The position numbers and the translations under genes are program-made. Shown here piece by piece: positions 47,176-59,749 of a DNA stretch of 64,000 nucleotides. Each line of letters begins with the position of its first letter. The stretch's first letter is position 1. Source of the DNA: Liolophura sinensis. Lineage: Eukaryota > Mollusca > Polyplacophora > Chitonida > Chitonidae. Where the stretch lies: the NCBI RefSeq assembly GCF_032854445.1, contig NC_088295.1, positions 85,296,644 through 85,360,643 of the forward strand, in the 5' to 3' direction. Under the pieces are notes generated by a model, which had not been told where the DNA came from, did no database searches, and saw only the letters and a list, made by a program, of their open reading frames with translations.

Positions 47176-48699
47176 ATAAGATAGTATAATGTCTCAGTTT
47201 TCTTCATGTGACATTTGATGACTATCGCTCCATCTCGCATCGAACGATTGTTTTTGAATACTTCAAGAATGTTATCTCGTTTTCAGATATCTCAGACCTG
47301 AATTTGAATAGTGGGTGGGTGTTCGCATGAAGAGAAATTTAGCATTCCACTGTAGGGCCCAATTAAATGAATGAAGCCGTCGTCTCTAAAACATGTATGT
47401 GTTATGATGGAGATATTATGATTATGTAACACTATGAGTCAAATATTGTGGCTGTATGAAACACCCGTAACCTGATGGTATGTCTTGTTTTGAAATTTAA
47501 ACTCATACCTCGTATTAGATGACTGGTTTAAATTTCAAGCGGTATATTAAATATGAAATTAAAACTGAGATTAGTGTGTATAATGATGTGATATCGTATG
47601 TGACCAGTGAAACATAGAGCATAGTGTCAGCTATATATATGTAAATTGTCTTTTTAAAATAGGTAGTCTTGGTACTTTTCAGTCTTTGCAGAGCATGGTT
47701 TGCAATTGGATATGATTTGGCTTCCTACTGTTATATTATTCGAAACATTGCCAGAGTCTACTGTGTCTTAAGTTGTTTACAATTAGTCACTTTGTGAAAT
47801 TCAAATGTCAGGTCTAGTGTTGACGTATTTTTCTTCATTCGTTGGTCGTGAAGATACTCTAGAGTTATTTTTTATCGAATATTTGTAACACCATTTAACT
47901 CTTTTTGGTGAGTGCATGAATTGTATGTTTATGTATCTTTGACTTCATAATTCATAATATCGTATCGATTTATAATAACCATAGAATATAATCATTTTTG
48001 TCAGCCAATATTCAGTTCGGTTTTGTCCACAACGCAATCTCATAAGTTGGTCTAATTTATCTCCTTATTGTGACGTCATGCAGCAATAGCCTCGTTTTCA
48101 TAACACAAATGTGCGTATTTCGCACAGAGTGCTTTGGTTGTTCGGTAAGCTCGAACATCTATACACCTGTCAGTCATTGCTGGCGACCACCTTGTGGGCT
48201 TTATAGGACAACACGTACGTTATTAACCTGGAAAACACATTTTGCTGACATAAATCCTTTAACTTAAGCTGTTGATATATTTTTAGATAGAATAGCTTAT
48301 AACACAACTACATGTATATTAAAGGGTTATTGCTGATCAAACTTATAAGATATAGATATCCTCAGTTAGACGATGTTGTCAGTTACCAAGGTAACAAGAT
48401 GTGAGTAAGACACACACCTGCGTAAATCGCCAAAGGGCTGCGTCTGTCACATGTTATGCACAGCCGGTACGGCATAGTACAAGTCAACAGATGGACAAAT
48501 ACATACTAAGCTGAATAGTATTAGACTGAATGAACTCCTGGGCTGAACAAATATTATCAAAATAAACAAATAACATACAGGTGTGGATAACTTCGTTATA
48601 ACGAATGCCTCAATATACACAGCACATGCGTATACGTCCAGGCAGACAGCGCACGCGTATTCGTACATGATGACTCCCTGACGGCTCATTTGACACGTA
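47176..48699. other. Intergenic, nothing recognised
   Basis: About 1.5 kb, AT-rich, with no supported gene or element. Confidence 0.5.
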
Positions 48700-48945
48700 T
48701 AAGTGAGAAATTCGACTCCATTTTAGCTACACACTCAAATGGCACATGTAAGTAAAAAATCCGACTCCCTGTAGTTACACAGTCATTTGAGAATTCCGAC
48801 TCACTATACCTACACAATCATGTGACCAGTCCCTGTAACTATACAGTCATTTGACCAATCCCTGTACCTACACAATCTTGTGACCGATCCCTAAAGGTAG
48901 ACAATTATTTGACACATGTAAGTCAGAAATCCGACTCTTTTTTTT
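48700..48945. repeat. Minisatellite M, decayed, unit about 30-38 bp
   Basis: Words such as TACACAATCATGTGACC, ACAGTCATTTGACCAATCCC and GTAAGAAATCCGACTC-like recur about seven times with heavy divergence. An old array. Confidence 0.7.
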
Positions 48946-49097
48946 TCTTGCCTTAGTTTTACCCTGCCTGGTTTGATAGAAGTATTTTTCAGGCAACTTA
49001 TCAATGTATTAGTTTAACACGTGAAGATTGTGTAGTACAGATTATTTGAATATGTACAATCAATACACTATCCTGTACCACGATGGGATGCAGTATA

Positions 49098-49425
49098 TAC
49101 ATGTACGTAAGCTTTACGTCGTACTTAACAATTATTCAGTCATATAACGAACTGTGTTTTCTTGTGGAAGGGCGAGTACATGTCGCCAGTGCTGCCGCCA
49201 CTAAAATATCATGCCGAAGACATGATAAGACACACCAGCTAGTCACATTACACCGACTCCGGGCCAACCAGTTTTGTGTTCTTGCTCTAACATCTCAGCG
49301 CTGAGGGCCAAGCGAGGCAGCAACAAATACCATTTTTAAAGTCTTTGGTACAACCCGACCCAGGTTTGATCTCAGATCTCCCGACTTCGAGGCTGAGGCT
49401 CTAAACATTAGGCTACGGAAACAAA
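49098..49425 (-). mobile_element. SINE family 2, longest copy in the window
   Basis: Minus orientation. The 3' domain TTTACGTCGTACTTAACAAT with TATTCAGTCATATAACGA comes first. The body follows (TGCCGAAGACATGATAAGAC, GTCACATTACACCGACTCCG, CTGAGGGCCAAGCGAGGCAG). The tRNA-like head is last (CCCAGGTTTGATCTCAGATC as B-box region, GAGGCTCTAAACATTAGGCT as A-box region). It defines the family against 19740-19990 and the fragments at 3033 and 21120. Confidence 0.82.
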
Positions 49426-49489
49426 TGGGGTGCAAAATGTACATAATTATACCCAGAGATCTGAAAAAAGGATGAAAACTATTAACTGA

Positions 49490-49860
49490 TGGGATGACGG
49501 GTTACCGTGTAGGACACTGGGATGTGGCATGTTATCGTGAGCGGTACAGGGATGCAATGTATGGAGTTATTATCGTGTAGGACACTGGAAAGCGACATGT
49601 TATCATGAGCGGTATAGGAATGCAATGTATGGAGTTATTACCATGTTGGACAATGAGATGCGACATGTTATCATGAGCGGTATAGGAATGCAATGTATGG
49701 AGTTATTACCGTGTTGGACAATGAGATGCGACATGTTATCATGAGCGGTATAGGAATGCAATGTATGGAGTTATTACCGTGTTGGACAATGAGATGCGAC
49801 ATGTTATCATGAGCGGTATAGGAATGCAATGTATGGATTTATTATCAGGTACGACACTGG
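49490..49860. repeat. Minisatellite N, 68-bp dimeric unit
   Basis: About five copies. The 68-bp unit has two related halves of about 34 bp: GGACAATGAGATGCGACATG and TTATCATGAGC, then GGTATAGGAATGCAATGTAT and GGAGTTATTACCGTG. Both halves resemble the 38-bp unit of the adjacent minisatellite O. Confidence 0.93.
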
Positions 49861-49899
49861 GATGCAGTGCACGTTATAATCCTTTGTGATGCTGGGATG

Positions 49900-51600
49900 T
49901 TATTATCAAGTTATTATCCTGTTGGTCATCTGGATGCCGTATAACACGGTATTATCGGGTAGGACATTGGGATGCGATATATCAAGGTATTATCGTTTTG
50001 GACATTGGGGTGCGGTATATCAATGTGTTATCGTGTAGGACATTGGGGTGCGGTATTTCAAGGTATTATCGTGTGGGACATTGAGATGCAGCATATTAAG
50101 GTATTATCATGTATCACACTGAGATACAGTGCACGTTATAATCCTTTGTGACACTAGAATGTTATAATCAAGTTATTATCCTGTTCGCCATCGGGATACG
50201 GTATTATCATTGGAATGCGATATATCCAGGTATTATCATTGAGATACGGCATGTCAAGGTGTTGTCCTGTAGGACATTGAGATGTGGCATATCAAGGTAT
50301 TATCCTGTAGGACATTGGGATGTGACATATCAAGGTATTATCCTGTAGGACATTGGGATGTGACATATCAAGGTATTATCCTGTAGAACATTGGGATGCG
50401 GCATATCAAGGTATTATCCTGTAGGACATTGGGATGTGACATGTCAAAGTATTTTCCTGTAGGATTTTGGTATGAGGCATATCAAGGTATTTTCCTGTAA
50501 AATATTGGGATGCAGCATATCAAGGTATTATCCTGTAGGACATTGGGATGTGACATATCAAGGTATTATCCTGTAGGACATTGGGATGCGGCATATCAAG
50601 GTATTATCCTGTAGGACATTGGGATGCGGCATATCAAGGTATTATCCTGTAGGACACTGGGATGTGACATATCAAGGTATTATCCTGTAGGACATTGGGA
50701 TGTGACATATCAAGGCATTATCCTGTAGGACATTGGGATGTGATATATCAAGGTATTATCCTGTAGGACATTGGGATGTGACATATCAAGGTATTATCCT
50801 GTAGGACATTGGGATGTGACATATCAAGGTATTATCCTGTAGGACATTGGGATGCGGCATATCAAGGTATTATCCTGTAGGACATTGGGATGTGACATAT
50901 CAAGGTATTATCCTGTAGGACATTGGGATGTGACATATCAAGGTGTTATCCTGTAGGACATTGGGATGTGACATATCAAGGTATTATCCTGTAGGACATT
51001 GGGATGCGGCATATCAAGGTATTATCCTGTAGGACATTGGGATGTGACATATCAAGGTATTATCCTGTAGGACACTGGGATGTGACATATCAAGGTATTA
51101 TCCTGTAGAATATTGGGATGTGACATATCAAGGTATTATCCTGTAGGACATTGGGATGCGGCATATCAAGGTATTATTCTGTAGAACATTGGGATGCGGC
51201 ATATCAAGGTATTATTCTGTAGAATAATGGCATGTGACATATCAAGGTATTATCCTGTAGAATATTGGGATGTGACATATCAGGGTATTATCCTGTGGGA
51301 CACTGGGATGCGGCATATCAAGGTATTATCCTGTAGGACATTGGGATGCGGCATATCAAGGTATTATCCCGTAGGACATTGGGATGCGGCATATCAAGGT
51401 ATTATCCTGAAGGACATTGGGATGTGACATATCAAGGTATTATCCTGTAGGGCACTGGGATGCGGCATATCAAGGTATTATCCTGTAGGACATTGGGATG
51501 TGACATATCAAGGTATTATCCTGTAGGACATTGGGATGCGGCATGTCAATGTATTATTCTGTAGGACATTGGGGTGGGGCATATCAAGGTGTTATTCTGC
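49900..51600. repeat. Minisatellite O, unit 38 bp
   Basis: About 44 copies with GGACATTGGGATGTGACATA, TCAAGGTATTATCCTGTA, very uniform from 50270 to 51500. Two main variants alternate (ATGTGACATATC and ATGCGGCATATC). The left part (49900-50270) is irregular and grades into minisatellite N. Confidence 0.97.
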
Positions 51601-51839
51601 AGAGGATTGGCATTCCGATCAGAATTTTAAACATGTTGATACACTTTAAAAGGTAATCTCTCAAGTTTATCACAATATCATGTCTTTGAGCGGTGGTAGA
51701 ATAAATCATCTTAGGGCAACATTATATCATGTTTTGGACAACTCATCATCAAAAGTAAAAATAAAAGAACATGTCTTTCATGTATAACCTAATAATCTGC
51801 CATCACTCAGAAAACATGGTATTATGCCATTTTAACAGA

Positions 51840-51978
51840 CTGGGGCCACTTTCATAAAGCAGCCTACGACATTTAATTATCATACATTTGTCGTACGATA
51901 TTTTGTACTTCACTATTAACGTACCATTGTCCTACATGATATCCCACGAGTATGACATCTTTGTGAAAGTTGCCCCAG
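51840..51978. mobile_element. Probable MITE with 20-bp terminal inverted repeats
   Basis: The left end CTGGGGCCACTTTCATAAAG and the reverse complement of the right end, CTGGGGCAACTTTCACAAAG, match at 18 of 20 positions. The 139-bp interior has no coding capacity and further short inverted words (CTACGACAT, GTCGTACGATAT). This is the layout of a non-autonomous DNA transposon. No target-site duplication was seen with confidence. Confidence 0.65.
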
Positions 51979-53204
51979 GTTGCTACAGTGTGAGACTTTT
52001 CCCCTCAATCAGTGACACAGAAAGTATCGAATGTGAAGTAAGAGGTCAATAAAATAGCATGAACACATCATCTGCGTCCCAGTTTTTACAACGAGTCCCT
52101 TTAAAGGTGTTTCATTTTTAGAGCAACAAATACGTGTAAGGTCTTCGGTATTATGAATAGGCAGTGTTTGATTTTGTTTGAGTACCTGTGTTCTAAAGCA
52201 CACATACAGAAAGAACAACCAGATTATCCGCGATATCATCACAGTGATCGACAAAGCACTTGCTTATATGTATACATTTCTATATGGAACTGTCTACCTG
52301 TCTGGACCCATGGTGACATTACGTCATTCTACCTGTAATTGATTTATTCATGGATAATTAGATGCTGAGGGCCTAGAAACGGCGGTTTGTTATCGTGAAC
52401 AGAATGGAAGATATAATTAGTCTGTCTTGTGTTTAAATACGCGGGAAACCCGTAATGTTAACCGCCATCTCCTAAAGTTCTTACGATCCCATGGCAAAAT
52501 TTTCAGTGAGTAACGAGCAAATTTTGTCGTCGTCGGCGATACCCCCGGTATGGACCCTCTTCCATGGTTCCTTCGTTGTATACTTGGGTTAGTTCAGTAT
52601 ACCGAGTACTTGGCCTCCAAGACAATATCACGTGTCTTATACAGGCAGTGAATGGATTGTTATAAAGATCTGGCTCTGTTGATCCCAAGTCGATCATTCA
52701 GTCAGTAAATGGTTAACAAACCCCATGACAACCCTTGTGGTCTTTTCTACCAGCAGACATGTTCTGTTGCCGCACACCTATTACGAGTGTGCAGACCAAC
52801 TTTTGCAAAGTTACTGGTGTTTTACGACAGTCCGTATATATACGATCAGGTTACTGGTACCTTTGCCAGACACAACTGTGTGAGATTACAAATGTTCCGT
52901 GTGCGTAGCAAAGGTGAAACGTCTTAACGGTCACCAAAGTGGCAAGTAAAATCGTCAAAAATTAATGTTTACCAATCCTTATTACAGCCGTATCCAATGA
53001 TCGTTTGGTGGTTAGCTGGTGTCCACTAAAATTTTCATGGTTACCCAGTTTTGCATTTTAAAGATTACCGCAGTTCATCGCCGTTGTGAGGTTTGCAGTA
53101 CCCACACTAGGGTTCTTATTCCCGCGGTATCTTGTCATTTGATTCCTAACTCACTGGGTCTGCCGCTGTACACGCTCTTGTGACTGGTATAATGGGTGCC
53201 ATTA
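51979..53204. other. Intergenic, nothing recognised
   Basis: About 1.2 kb with short frames on both strands and no motif I recognise. Confidence 0.5.
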
Positions 53205-53530
53205 ACAGGTGTCTGTCACTGGTGTCCGTCATATGTGCCTGTCAGGTGTGTCTGTCACTGGTGTCCTTCACTGGGTTTGTCACTGGTGTCCGTCACGTGT
53301 GTCAGTTATTGGTGTCCGTCGCGTGTGTCCGTCGCGTGTGTCTGTCGCGTGTGTCTTTCGCGTGTGTTTGTCACTGGTGTCCATCACAAGTGTCTGTAAC
53401 TGGTGTCCATCACGAGTGTCTTGTCATGTGTGTCTCTCACTGGTAATCGTCATGTGTGTCTGTCACGTGTCTCTGACACTGATGTCCGTCTCGTGTATCT
53501 ATTATTGGCGTCCGTCACGGATAACCATCA
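53205..53530. repeat. Minisatellite P, short GTGTC-based units
   Basis: Many degenerate units of 12-14 bp (and 26-28 bp multiples) of the kind GTGTCTGTCACTG and GTGTCCGTCACGT. The three overlapping plus-strand frames here, all rich in Cys, Val and Ser, are translated repeat. Confidence 0.9.
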
Positions 53531-53689
53531 CAGCCACGGGCAGCTGAATTTGGCTGCAGACTTTCAGTGAAGCTTGTGACTGATGTTGATTGAGGACCCT
53601 TACCTGTATGTTTGGTGTAAATGAATGCAGGCATGGCCGCCTGTCACTATTATAAGTACCGGTAAATTAAATATAAGTAAGATCGGTTA

Positions 53690-53965
53690 ATTATACAGTA
53701 GTTACCATGCCATGTAAATCATCCCCGAATGTAACTAAACTGGTGACCACTCCTATGAATATTTGACTATCGATGATACCATGATCGGCAGTTTATACAG
53801 TAGTTACGATATCATGTAAATCATCCCCGAATGTAACTAAGCCGGTGTGAACATCTATGAATATCTGACTACCGATGATACCATGATGGGCAGTTTATAC
53901 ACTAGTTACGATATCATGTGAATCATCCCCGAATGAAACCATGCAAGTGTCCATGCCTATAAATA
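53690..53965. repeat. Minisatellite Q, unit 102 bp
   Basis: Nearly three copies sharing GATACCATGATCGGCAGTTT, ATACAGTAGTTACGATATCA and TGTAAATCATCCCCGAATGT. The period between TATGAAT words is 102 bp. Confidence 0.92.
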
Positions 53966-54573
53966 TCATATTAAAATGTTGAAAAAGTATGGCGACTGAA
54001 TGACGTTTGTGACTGAATGAATAGCATAACATATTAACATACATATTTATGTAGTAAACGTGCACTAGTTTGTTTATTTGTTTATTTTGTGCGTCCCCCC
54101 AAATAAAAATTCTCTGCTAAAACGCGTATGTTGCTTAATGAATAGCATAACAAGTTAACTCACCTGCATATGTATGCTGCACGAGCACGATAGCCATTGC
54201 TTAATGCGTGCGGAGTTTTACGCTTTAGTTTAAACACATTCAGCACCAGTAAATTTCGCCTCCAAGTAGAGAAAGAACATGAGACAACGAAGCATCAACA
54301 TATTTCCAGTTCTTGGGCTGTTCACTTAAAATGGCGCCACCCGTTACATTAACGAATGGCTGGTATTAATATACTGGATCACAGCATCCTGCCATTACGT
54401 ATATAGGAAGTGGGTGTGGGAGGCATAAAAAAAGTAGAGTGTGGACTTCTCTATTCAGTGCTGTTTAGATTTCAAACCTATTGCGATCTACCCCACGGTG
54501 CATTTAGCCAGCTCGTGCCCATGTCACAGTGTGATTGCTCCGCCCGGGCACCTGTTCTATATCAATCCCCATA

Positions 54574-54638
54574 CCTCATAGTCTCGTAGTACCTGACACA
54601 CTTCAGATAGTGGGTCAGGTACTACCAGACTACAGGCC
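54574..54638. repeat. Long imperfect inverted repeat
   Basis: The arms TAGTCTCGTAGTACCTGAC (54579-54597) and GTCAGGTACTACCAGACTA (54614-54632) pair at 18 of 19 positions around a 16-base loop, with partial pairing a few bases beyond. No adjacent gene explains it. Confidence 0.85.
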
Positions 54639-57600
54639 TCACTGCTGCAATCGCGGTTTCTCGATACCCCATTAGCTCCCACAATATAATCTCCATGTAA
54701 GGCAAAATCTCCCGCTTTAAGGGTTGACTTGAAACCGCCTCGGCACGCGAATGTATAAACACCATCACAGAGGCGGCCCGTTAACGTGAATATTGGAAAA
54801 CGATTTACAGTGAGAGAATGCTATGCGTAAAGTAGCAAAGGCGCATTACTGAGTATTGCAGTCGAGTGGCGGGTTATGGAAGCAAGGTCTAGGGCATGCT
54901 TTACACCAACAACCAAATACAGCGTGGACGGGCCTGATTTGCCTGCTGAGGAGAAATTTCTATTTGTCCTTGAGATAAGCAATGTACCACAGAATAATAT
55001 CTGTATAGGCCAGTTGTCAAACGTTAAGAAAACCCTTCCTTACACGTGCCAAAACAGAGAGCCAAGGAGAGCCAAGGAAACCAGAGGAAGCTTGGTCTAA
55101 CACAGGAGGCCATCTAGTCCATGACCATCTGTGCCTGGCATAGTGCAAAGCCAAGAGAAACCCTCTTGTCCTATATGGCTGGAGAACCACATCATGTCCA
55201 GAGGTGGCCTTTAGAAGCAACGAGCTCCAGAGGCAGTGTCTAAGAGGAGAGCGCAACAACACTACTCCATCGTCATGTAGAGCGAAGGACTCCACAGCTT
55301 TTGGAGATGCACTACATCTTGTTTTCTATTAGCTTCTTTTTATTCCCACAACCAACGGAATATCAGTGTTTGGATACCGAGTGTTGTTTGTGATTCATAT
55401 ATACGACATATGACTTATGCGTGTGTTAAAACTTGGATGCCAGTCATGTCGTCCCGGTGTGGTTCTACAGCCTGGCATTGAGAACCCTGAATCCAAGGTT
55501 CCTTGACCATGTCCGAGATCTGGGAACCCCTGCTTTACGAAGCAGCGCTCAACCCGATGCCATCTCGCTAGCTGAGTAACCTGGTTTTACGCTAGTCCCA
55601 TTGTTGAATGCTCGTACCATTTCTCTGGAATGCCTTGTTTGTATACATGTTTGCCCATCCTTTCGTCAACTCATCGATGTCAATGTGGAAATAATCACTG
55701 AGTCGACCTAATTATTTACAAGTAGTTAATGACTTGCTAATTGGGGCTTTGTTTCATGCTTCCGCTTTTTGACGATTAAGCGTTTGTCCTGGATTTGCCC
55801 GATATATGAACGCCCATTATAAAATAATAAGCAGATTGTTTGGAATATGCCATCCTAACTCGCTATACTCTCCCGTTAACATTGTATTAGTGCCGGCTGG
55901 GATTCGCAGACTGCAGCTGTAATCTGGTCTTTGGAGCTTCATATCTTGACCATGTATTTTTGGAACATACCCTCGGCACCCTCCTTAATTGGCACATGTT
56001 TCATCCTGTCAACGTTTTTTGGTAAGTGGATTTTATTGTCTTTCAAAGGCCGTTTTTCCGATGTTGTCTTTACATTGGCTAATCAGGCAATGCGAGATTG
56101 GGTGTTAGTCCACGCACGGAGATGCTGGGCCAGTGAGTGGGCTTAGAGTAAGTGAGTAGCCAGGCCATAGCTCCGTCCGCGGTCTCCAGTAATTAACAGC
56201 ACTGCCAAGCAGAGACCAGAAAAAGCGGGATAACCCAGTTACACTCAGCCATATCGATGTAAACACTCTTCGATCCGTAGTCATGGCAACCCTGTTTCAG
56301 TTAAAGCATATTTGTTATTATTGAACTCGATGTCATTGCCGAATGAGGTAGAGTTGTGTGTGGCTCTATTTTTAAGCCGAACTTTTTTCTCTTTCTTTTC
56401 AACCACAGAACGGAAACGGAATTGCCAATTCACTCAATGGACCACCCGTTGGGTGTTTCTGATTAACCTGATTGTCGCCATTTTCATTCCGTGATCCTCG
56501 TACATAAATTAGTATATATGAGTATAATAGCTCTGACATTCTATTCTCGTACTTTATACTTACACCCAATACTTTTGTTTCTTTGATGTATCCATCCTGT
56601 AAAGTCTTCAATGCCTCACAGACTGATTGACTGAACGAGTCACTGATAAATCTCCTACACATAATTGTGATGCTCAAATGTAAGTTAAACATATCTACGT
56701 GATACCCTTGACATTTATTAATAACACAAAATGTAATATCGTCTTTGTGTTGCTTATTGATTCATCATGTCGTTATGCCGTCAAATAACTGAAATATTAC
56801 TTGATACGCTGTAAACACAAGTCAAGAAAACATTTTAAAGTATCGATTAGTTATGCATTTAGTGTTTCTTTCTAGTACGTGTGTGCAACGTAGATTAATT
56901 GAGTAAGTAACGATCTTACTTAATGAGTGATCTCGATGATTACTTCTGTGCCATTGGACTCTTGCACCAAATATCGGCTACACCTATCTTGTGTCTTTTT
57001 CTTGCGCCGATTGACAACTAAATGTACTGTTTTCTTTTACCAAATGACGACTGCATATAATTTTTCTTGGGCCATATGACGACTACGTGTACATTTTCTC
57101 AAGTTGCGTGGGAAATGAATTTAGTACTTAAATTTCCAGTGCATGTAAGAGCGCATACTGCACAGTGGCAAATGAACTAGGTTAGATTAAAGAATTAATT
57201 TCACTAACGATCTTTCAGTCTCAGTTTGGTTTGTCAGAACTGTACAGAGACGTGGTGGACCGGTCAGAAGTCATTGGACATAAAGTGATGGTTGATCTAA
57301 CAAACACCCCTTCGTTCAGATTTACTGAGATTTAGCAATGCATGAATGCACATAGAATGGTACAATGCATATATGCAGTCAATCAATCAATCAGCTCTGA
57401 CCACCCAGGTTTAGCGCGTGACGAATGCCTCAGCCTGTGGTTAGTGTCAACACACCGTATGTTTACAGCCTGTGCACATTACCTTTGACCATTAATTGTC
57501 ACTGGGATACATCTATCATTTATACTGCGAAATAGTTTGCCTCTGCTATAATGGCAGCATTTGCAGCGCACTGTGTATTGAACCCCTGTAAACTGTATAC

Positions 57601-57680
57601 ATCTGCTCGTGTCGTATTGCGGCTCACTTTATACATTAACCCCAGACAGGTGACCCTCTGTGGTGTCAATATGGTTTTCG

Positions 57681-57710
57681 GGGGCAACGTACGGTGTTCC
57701 GTATTGCCCC
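57681..57710. repeat. Bulged hairpin, 12 paired bases
   Basis: GGGGCAA pairs with TTGCCCC and the inner TACGG with CCGTA, with a two-base bulge and the loop TGTT. It is GC-rich in an AT-rich region. Confidence 0.7.
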
Positions 57711-58994
57711 GTGTACAGATGGTCCGGATTTTACAAGACATAAGGCTGCTAGGTACGCTTTATTAAAGTTTACTTTATTTTGCATAAAATCGATGGAGCC
57801 CTAACAATGTGCCTGTTTTCCCTTGAGGCAAACTACCCTGGTGTAGGCTGGTATGGTCCCGGGACTCTCAATACGCTGTTGACTGACCCGCCACAGTTGG
57901 TCGCTATGAATGGACAGCCAGGTTATCTCAATATCACGATATAATTTCCCCGGTGTTAAGCTCGTCTCTGTATGTACAGACGATATGCTGAGGCTGATAG
58001 AGATTGAACGGATTGTGGTTTATAATGGAAAAAAAAACACTTCCCCACCATATACATTTTCAGGATATTCAATGCGTTATGCCTGCATGGGATAAGCTGT
58101 ACGCTACCCCACAGTAGAGCACATCGTTAAAGAAAGTTTGTTAGGTACATCATCTCAATAACTCTGACAACGTTACTTATTGATGCATGGTTGAGCAAGG
58201 AGCGCAAATTTGAGATTTCCTGGGAACGTTTGGAAATTTTATGTTAAAATATATATGGGTTTTCAAATTTGATTTTTAAAAAAACGTTTGTGACATGAAT
58301 TAGATGTATGCGTTTGTATTGTTCTTAAATACAAGATATTTTACCAGGCATTAGCAAAGTGGGTTAGCAACTTGATGTTAACGCCCTGGATAAGGCGTTA
58401 AGCCTTAGTCAGATGAATAAATAAATTAAAAGTGATTAAGTACACGCGAAAGATCCGCTTTTAACTACACAGTAAACATGAGTACATCCATAATATTTGA
58501 TAGTAAATTTTTGATTGAAATATAACCCTAAGGAATTCTAAGGGAAGCTGACTTATTTTGAGGCCATATTGAAAGAAGTCATATCTTTTAATTGAAATGA
58601 CAAACGTGTGATTGTGGTTGTAGTCTTGGGAATTCCATTAATTTACTCATAAACTAATCGGCCCCAGACCAATTTTCTGTAGTGTTACTGAGTGCGTGTG
58701 GGCACCGGGTGTTGTGTAACAGTCAATGATGTCATTGTCACAGCGCTACACTTCACGCGGGAACATAGGCTTGGCATAATTTCAGGGGGCAGCTCTGGAA
58801 TGTCACCTATACCATAACGCTATTCATCATTAAAGATAAACGATACCACAGTTTATTAGTGATGAAACAGGAGGTTCTAGCACGACTGAGGTCAACGAGT
58901 ACGATTGCCTAAATATCGACCCAGAGAATCTACCGCTAAAAGCATCTAAAAGCACATCAATTGTACAAGAGGCTAAGGTTGTTAAGTAATACTC

Positions 58995-59645
58995 TTGAGG
59001 GGCGTAATGGGCAAACATAGGAGGGAAGTTAATGGTAAATATGGGACCTGTGATTTAATACTCATGATGAGTGGGAAGTTAATGGCAAATATGGGACCTG
59101 TGATTTAATACTCATGATGAGTGGGAAGTTAATGGTAAATATGGGACCTGTGATTTAATACTCATGATGAGTGGGAAGTTAATGGTAAATATGGGACCTG
59201 TGATTTAATACTCATGATGAGTGGGAAGTTAATGGTAAATATGGGACGTGTGATTTTAATACTCATGATGAGTGGGAAGTTAATGTAAATATGGACCTGT
59301 GATTTAATACTCATGATGAGTGGAAAGTTAATGGTAAATATGGGACCTGTGATTTAATACTCATGATGAGTGGGAAGTTAATGGTAAATATGGGACCTGT
59401 GATTTAATACTCATGGTGAGTGGGAAGTTAATGGCAAATATGGGACCTGTGATTTAATGCTCATGATGAGTGGGAAGTTAATGGTAAATATGGGACCTGT
59501 GATTTAATACTCATGATGAGTGGAAAGTTAATGGTAAATATGGGACCTGTGATTTAATTACTCATGATGAGTGGAAAGTTAATGGTAAATATGGGACCTG
59601 GGATTTAATACTCATGATGAGTGGGAAGTTAATGGTAAACATAGG
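58995..59645. repeat. Minisatellite R, unit 50 bp
   Basis: About thirteen nearly identical copies with GTGGGAAGTTAATGGTAAAT, ATGGGACCTGTGATTTAATA and CTCATGATGA. A few units carry one-base gains or losses (for example around 59250-59290). Confidence 0.97.
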
Positions 59646-59749
59646 ACTGAGTTGTACCCACAGACTGACGGTATTGTATGTTAGCATGAGCACGAACAGT
59701 TGTAAACATGAGATTGCAGGGTTAGTACCAAGAACGGATGGGACTTGAG
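59646..59749. other. Spacer between arrays R and S
   Basis: About 100 bp of related but irregular sequence (GTAAACATGAGATTGCAGGG) linking the two arrays. Confidence 0.6.

Larger units (their letters stand above)
53966..58994. other. Intergenic, 5 kb, two hairpins
   Basis: No supported gene in 5 kb. Open frames at 54876-55100 (plus), 55017-55295 (minus) and 57520-57766 (both strands) overlap one another and carry no domain I recognise. Two hairpin-forming sequences are at 54574-54638 and 57681-57710. Confidence 0.5.
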
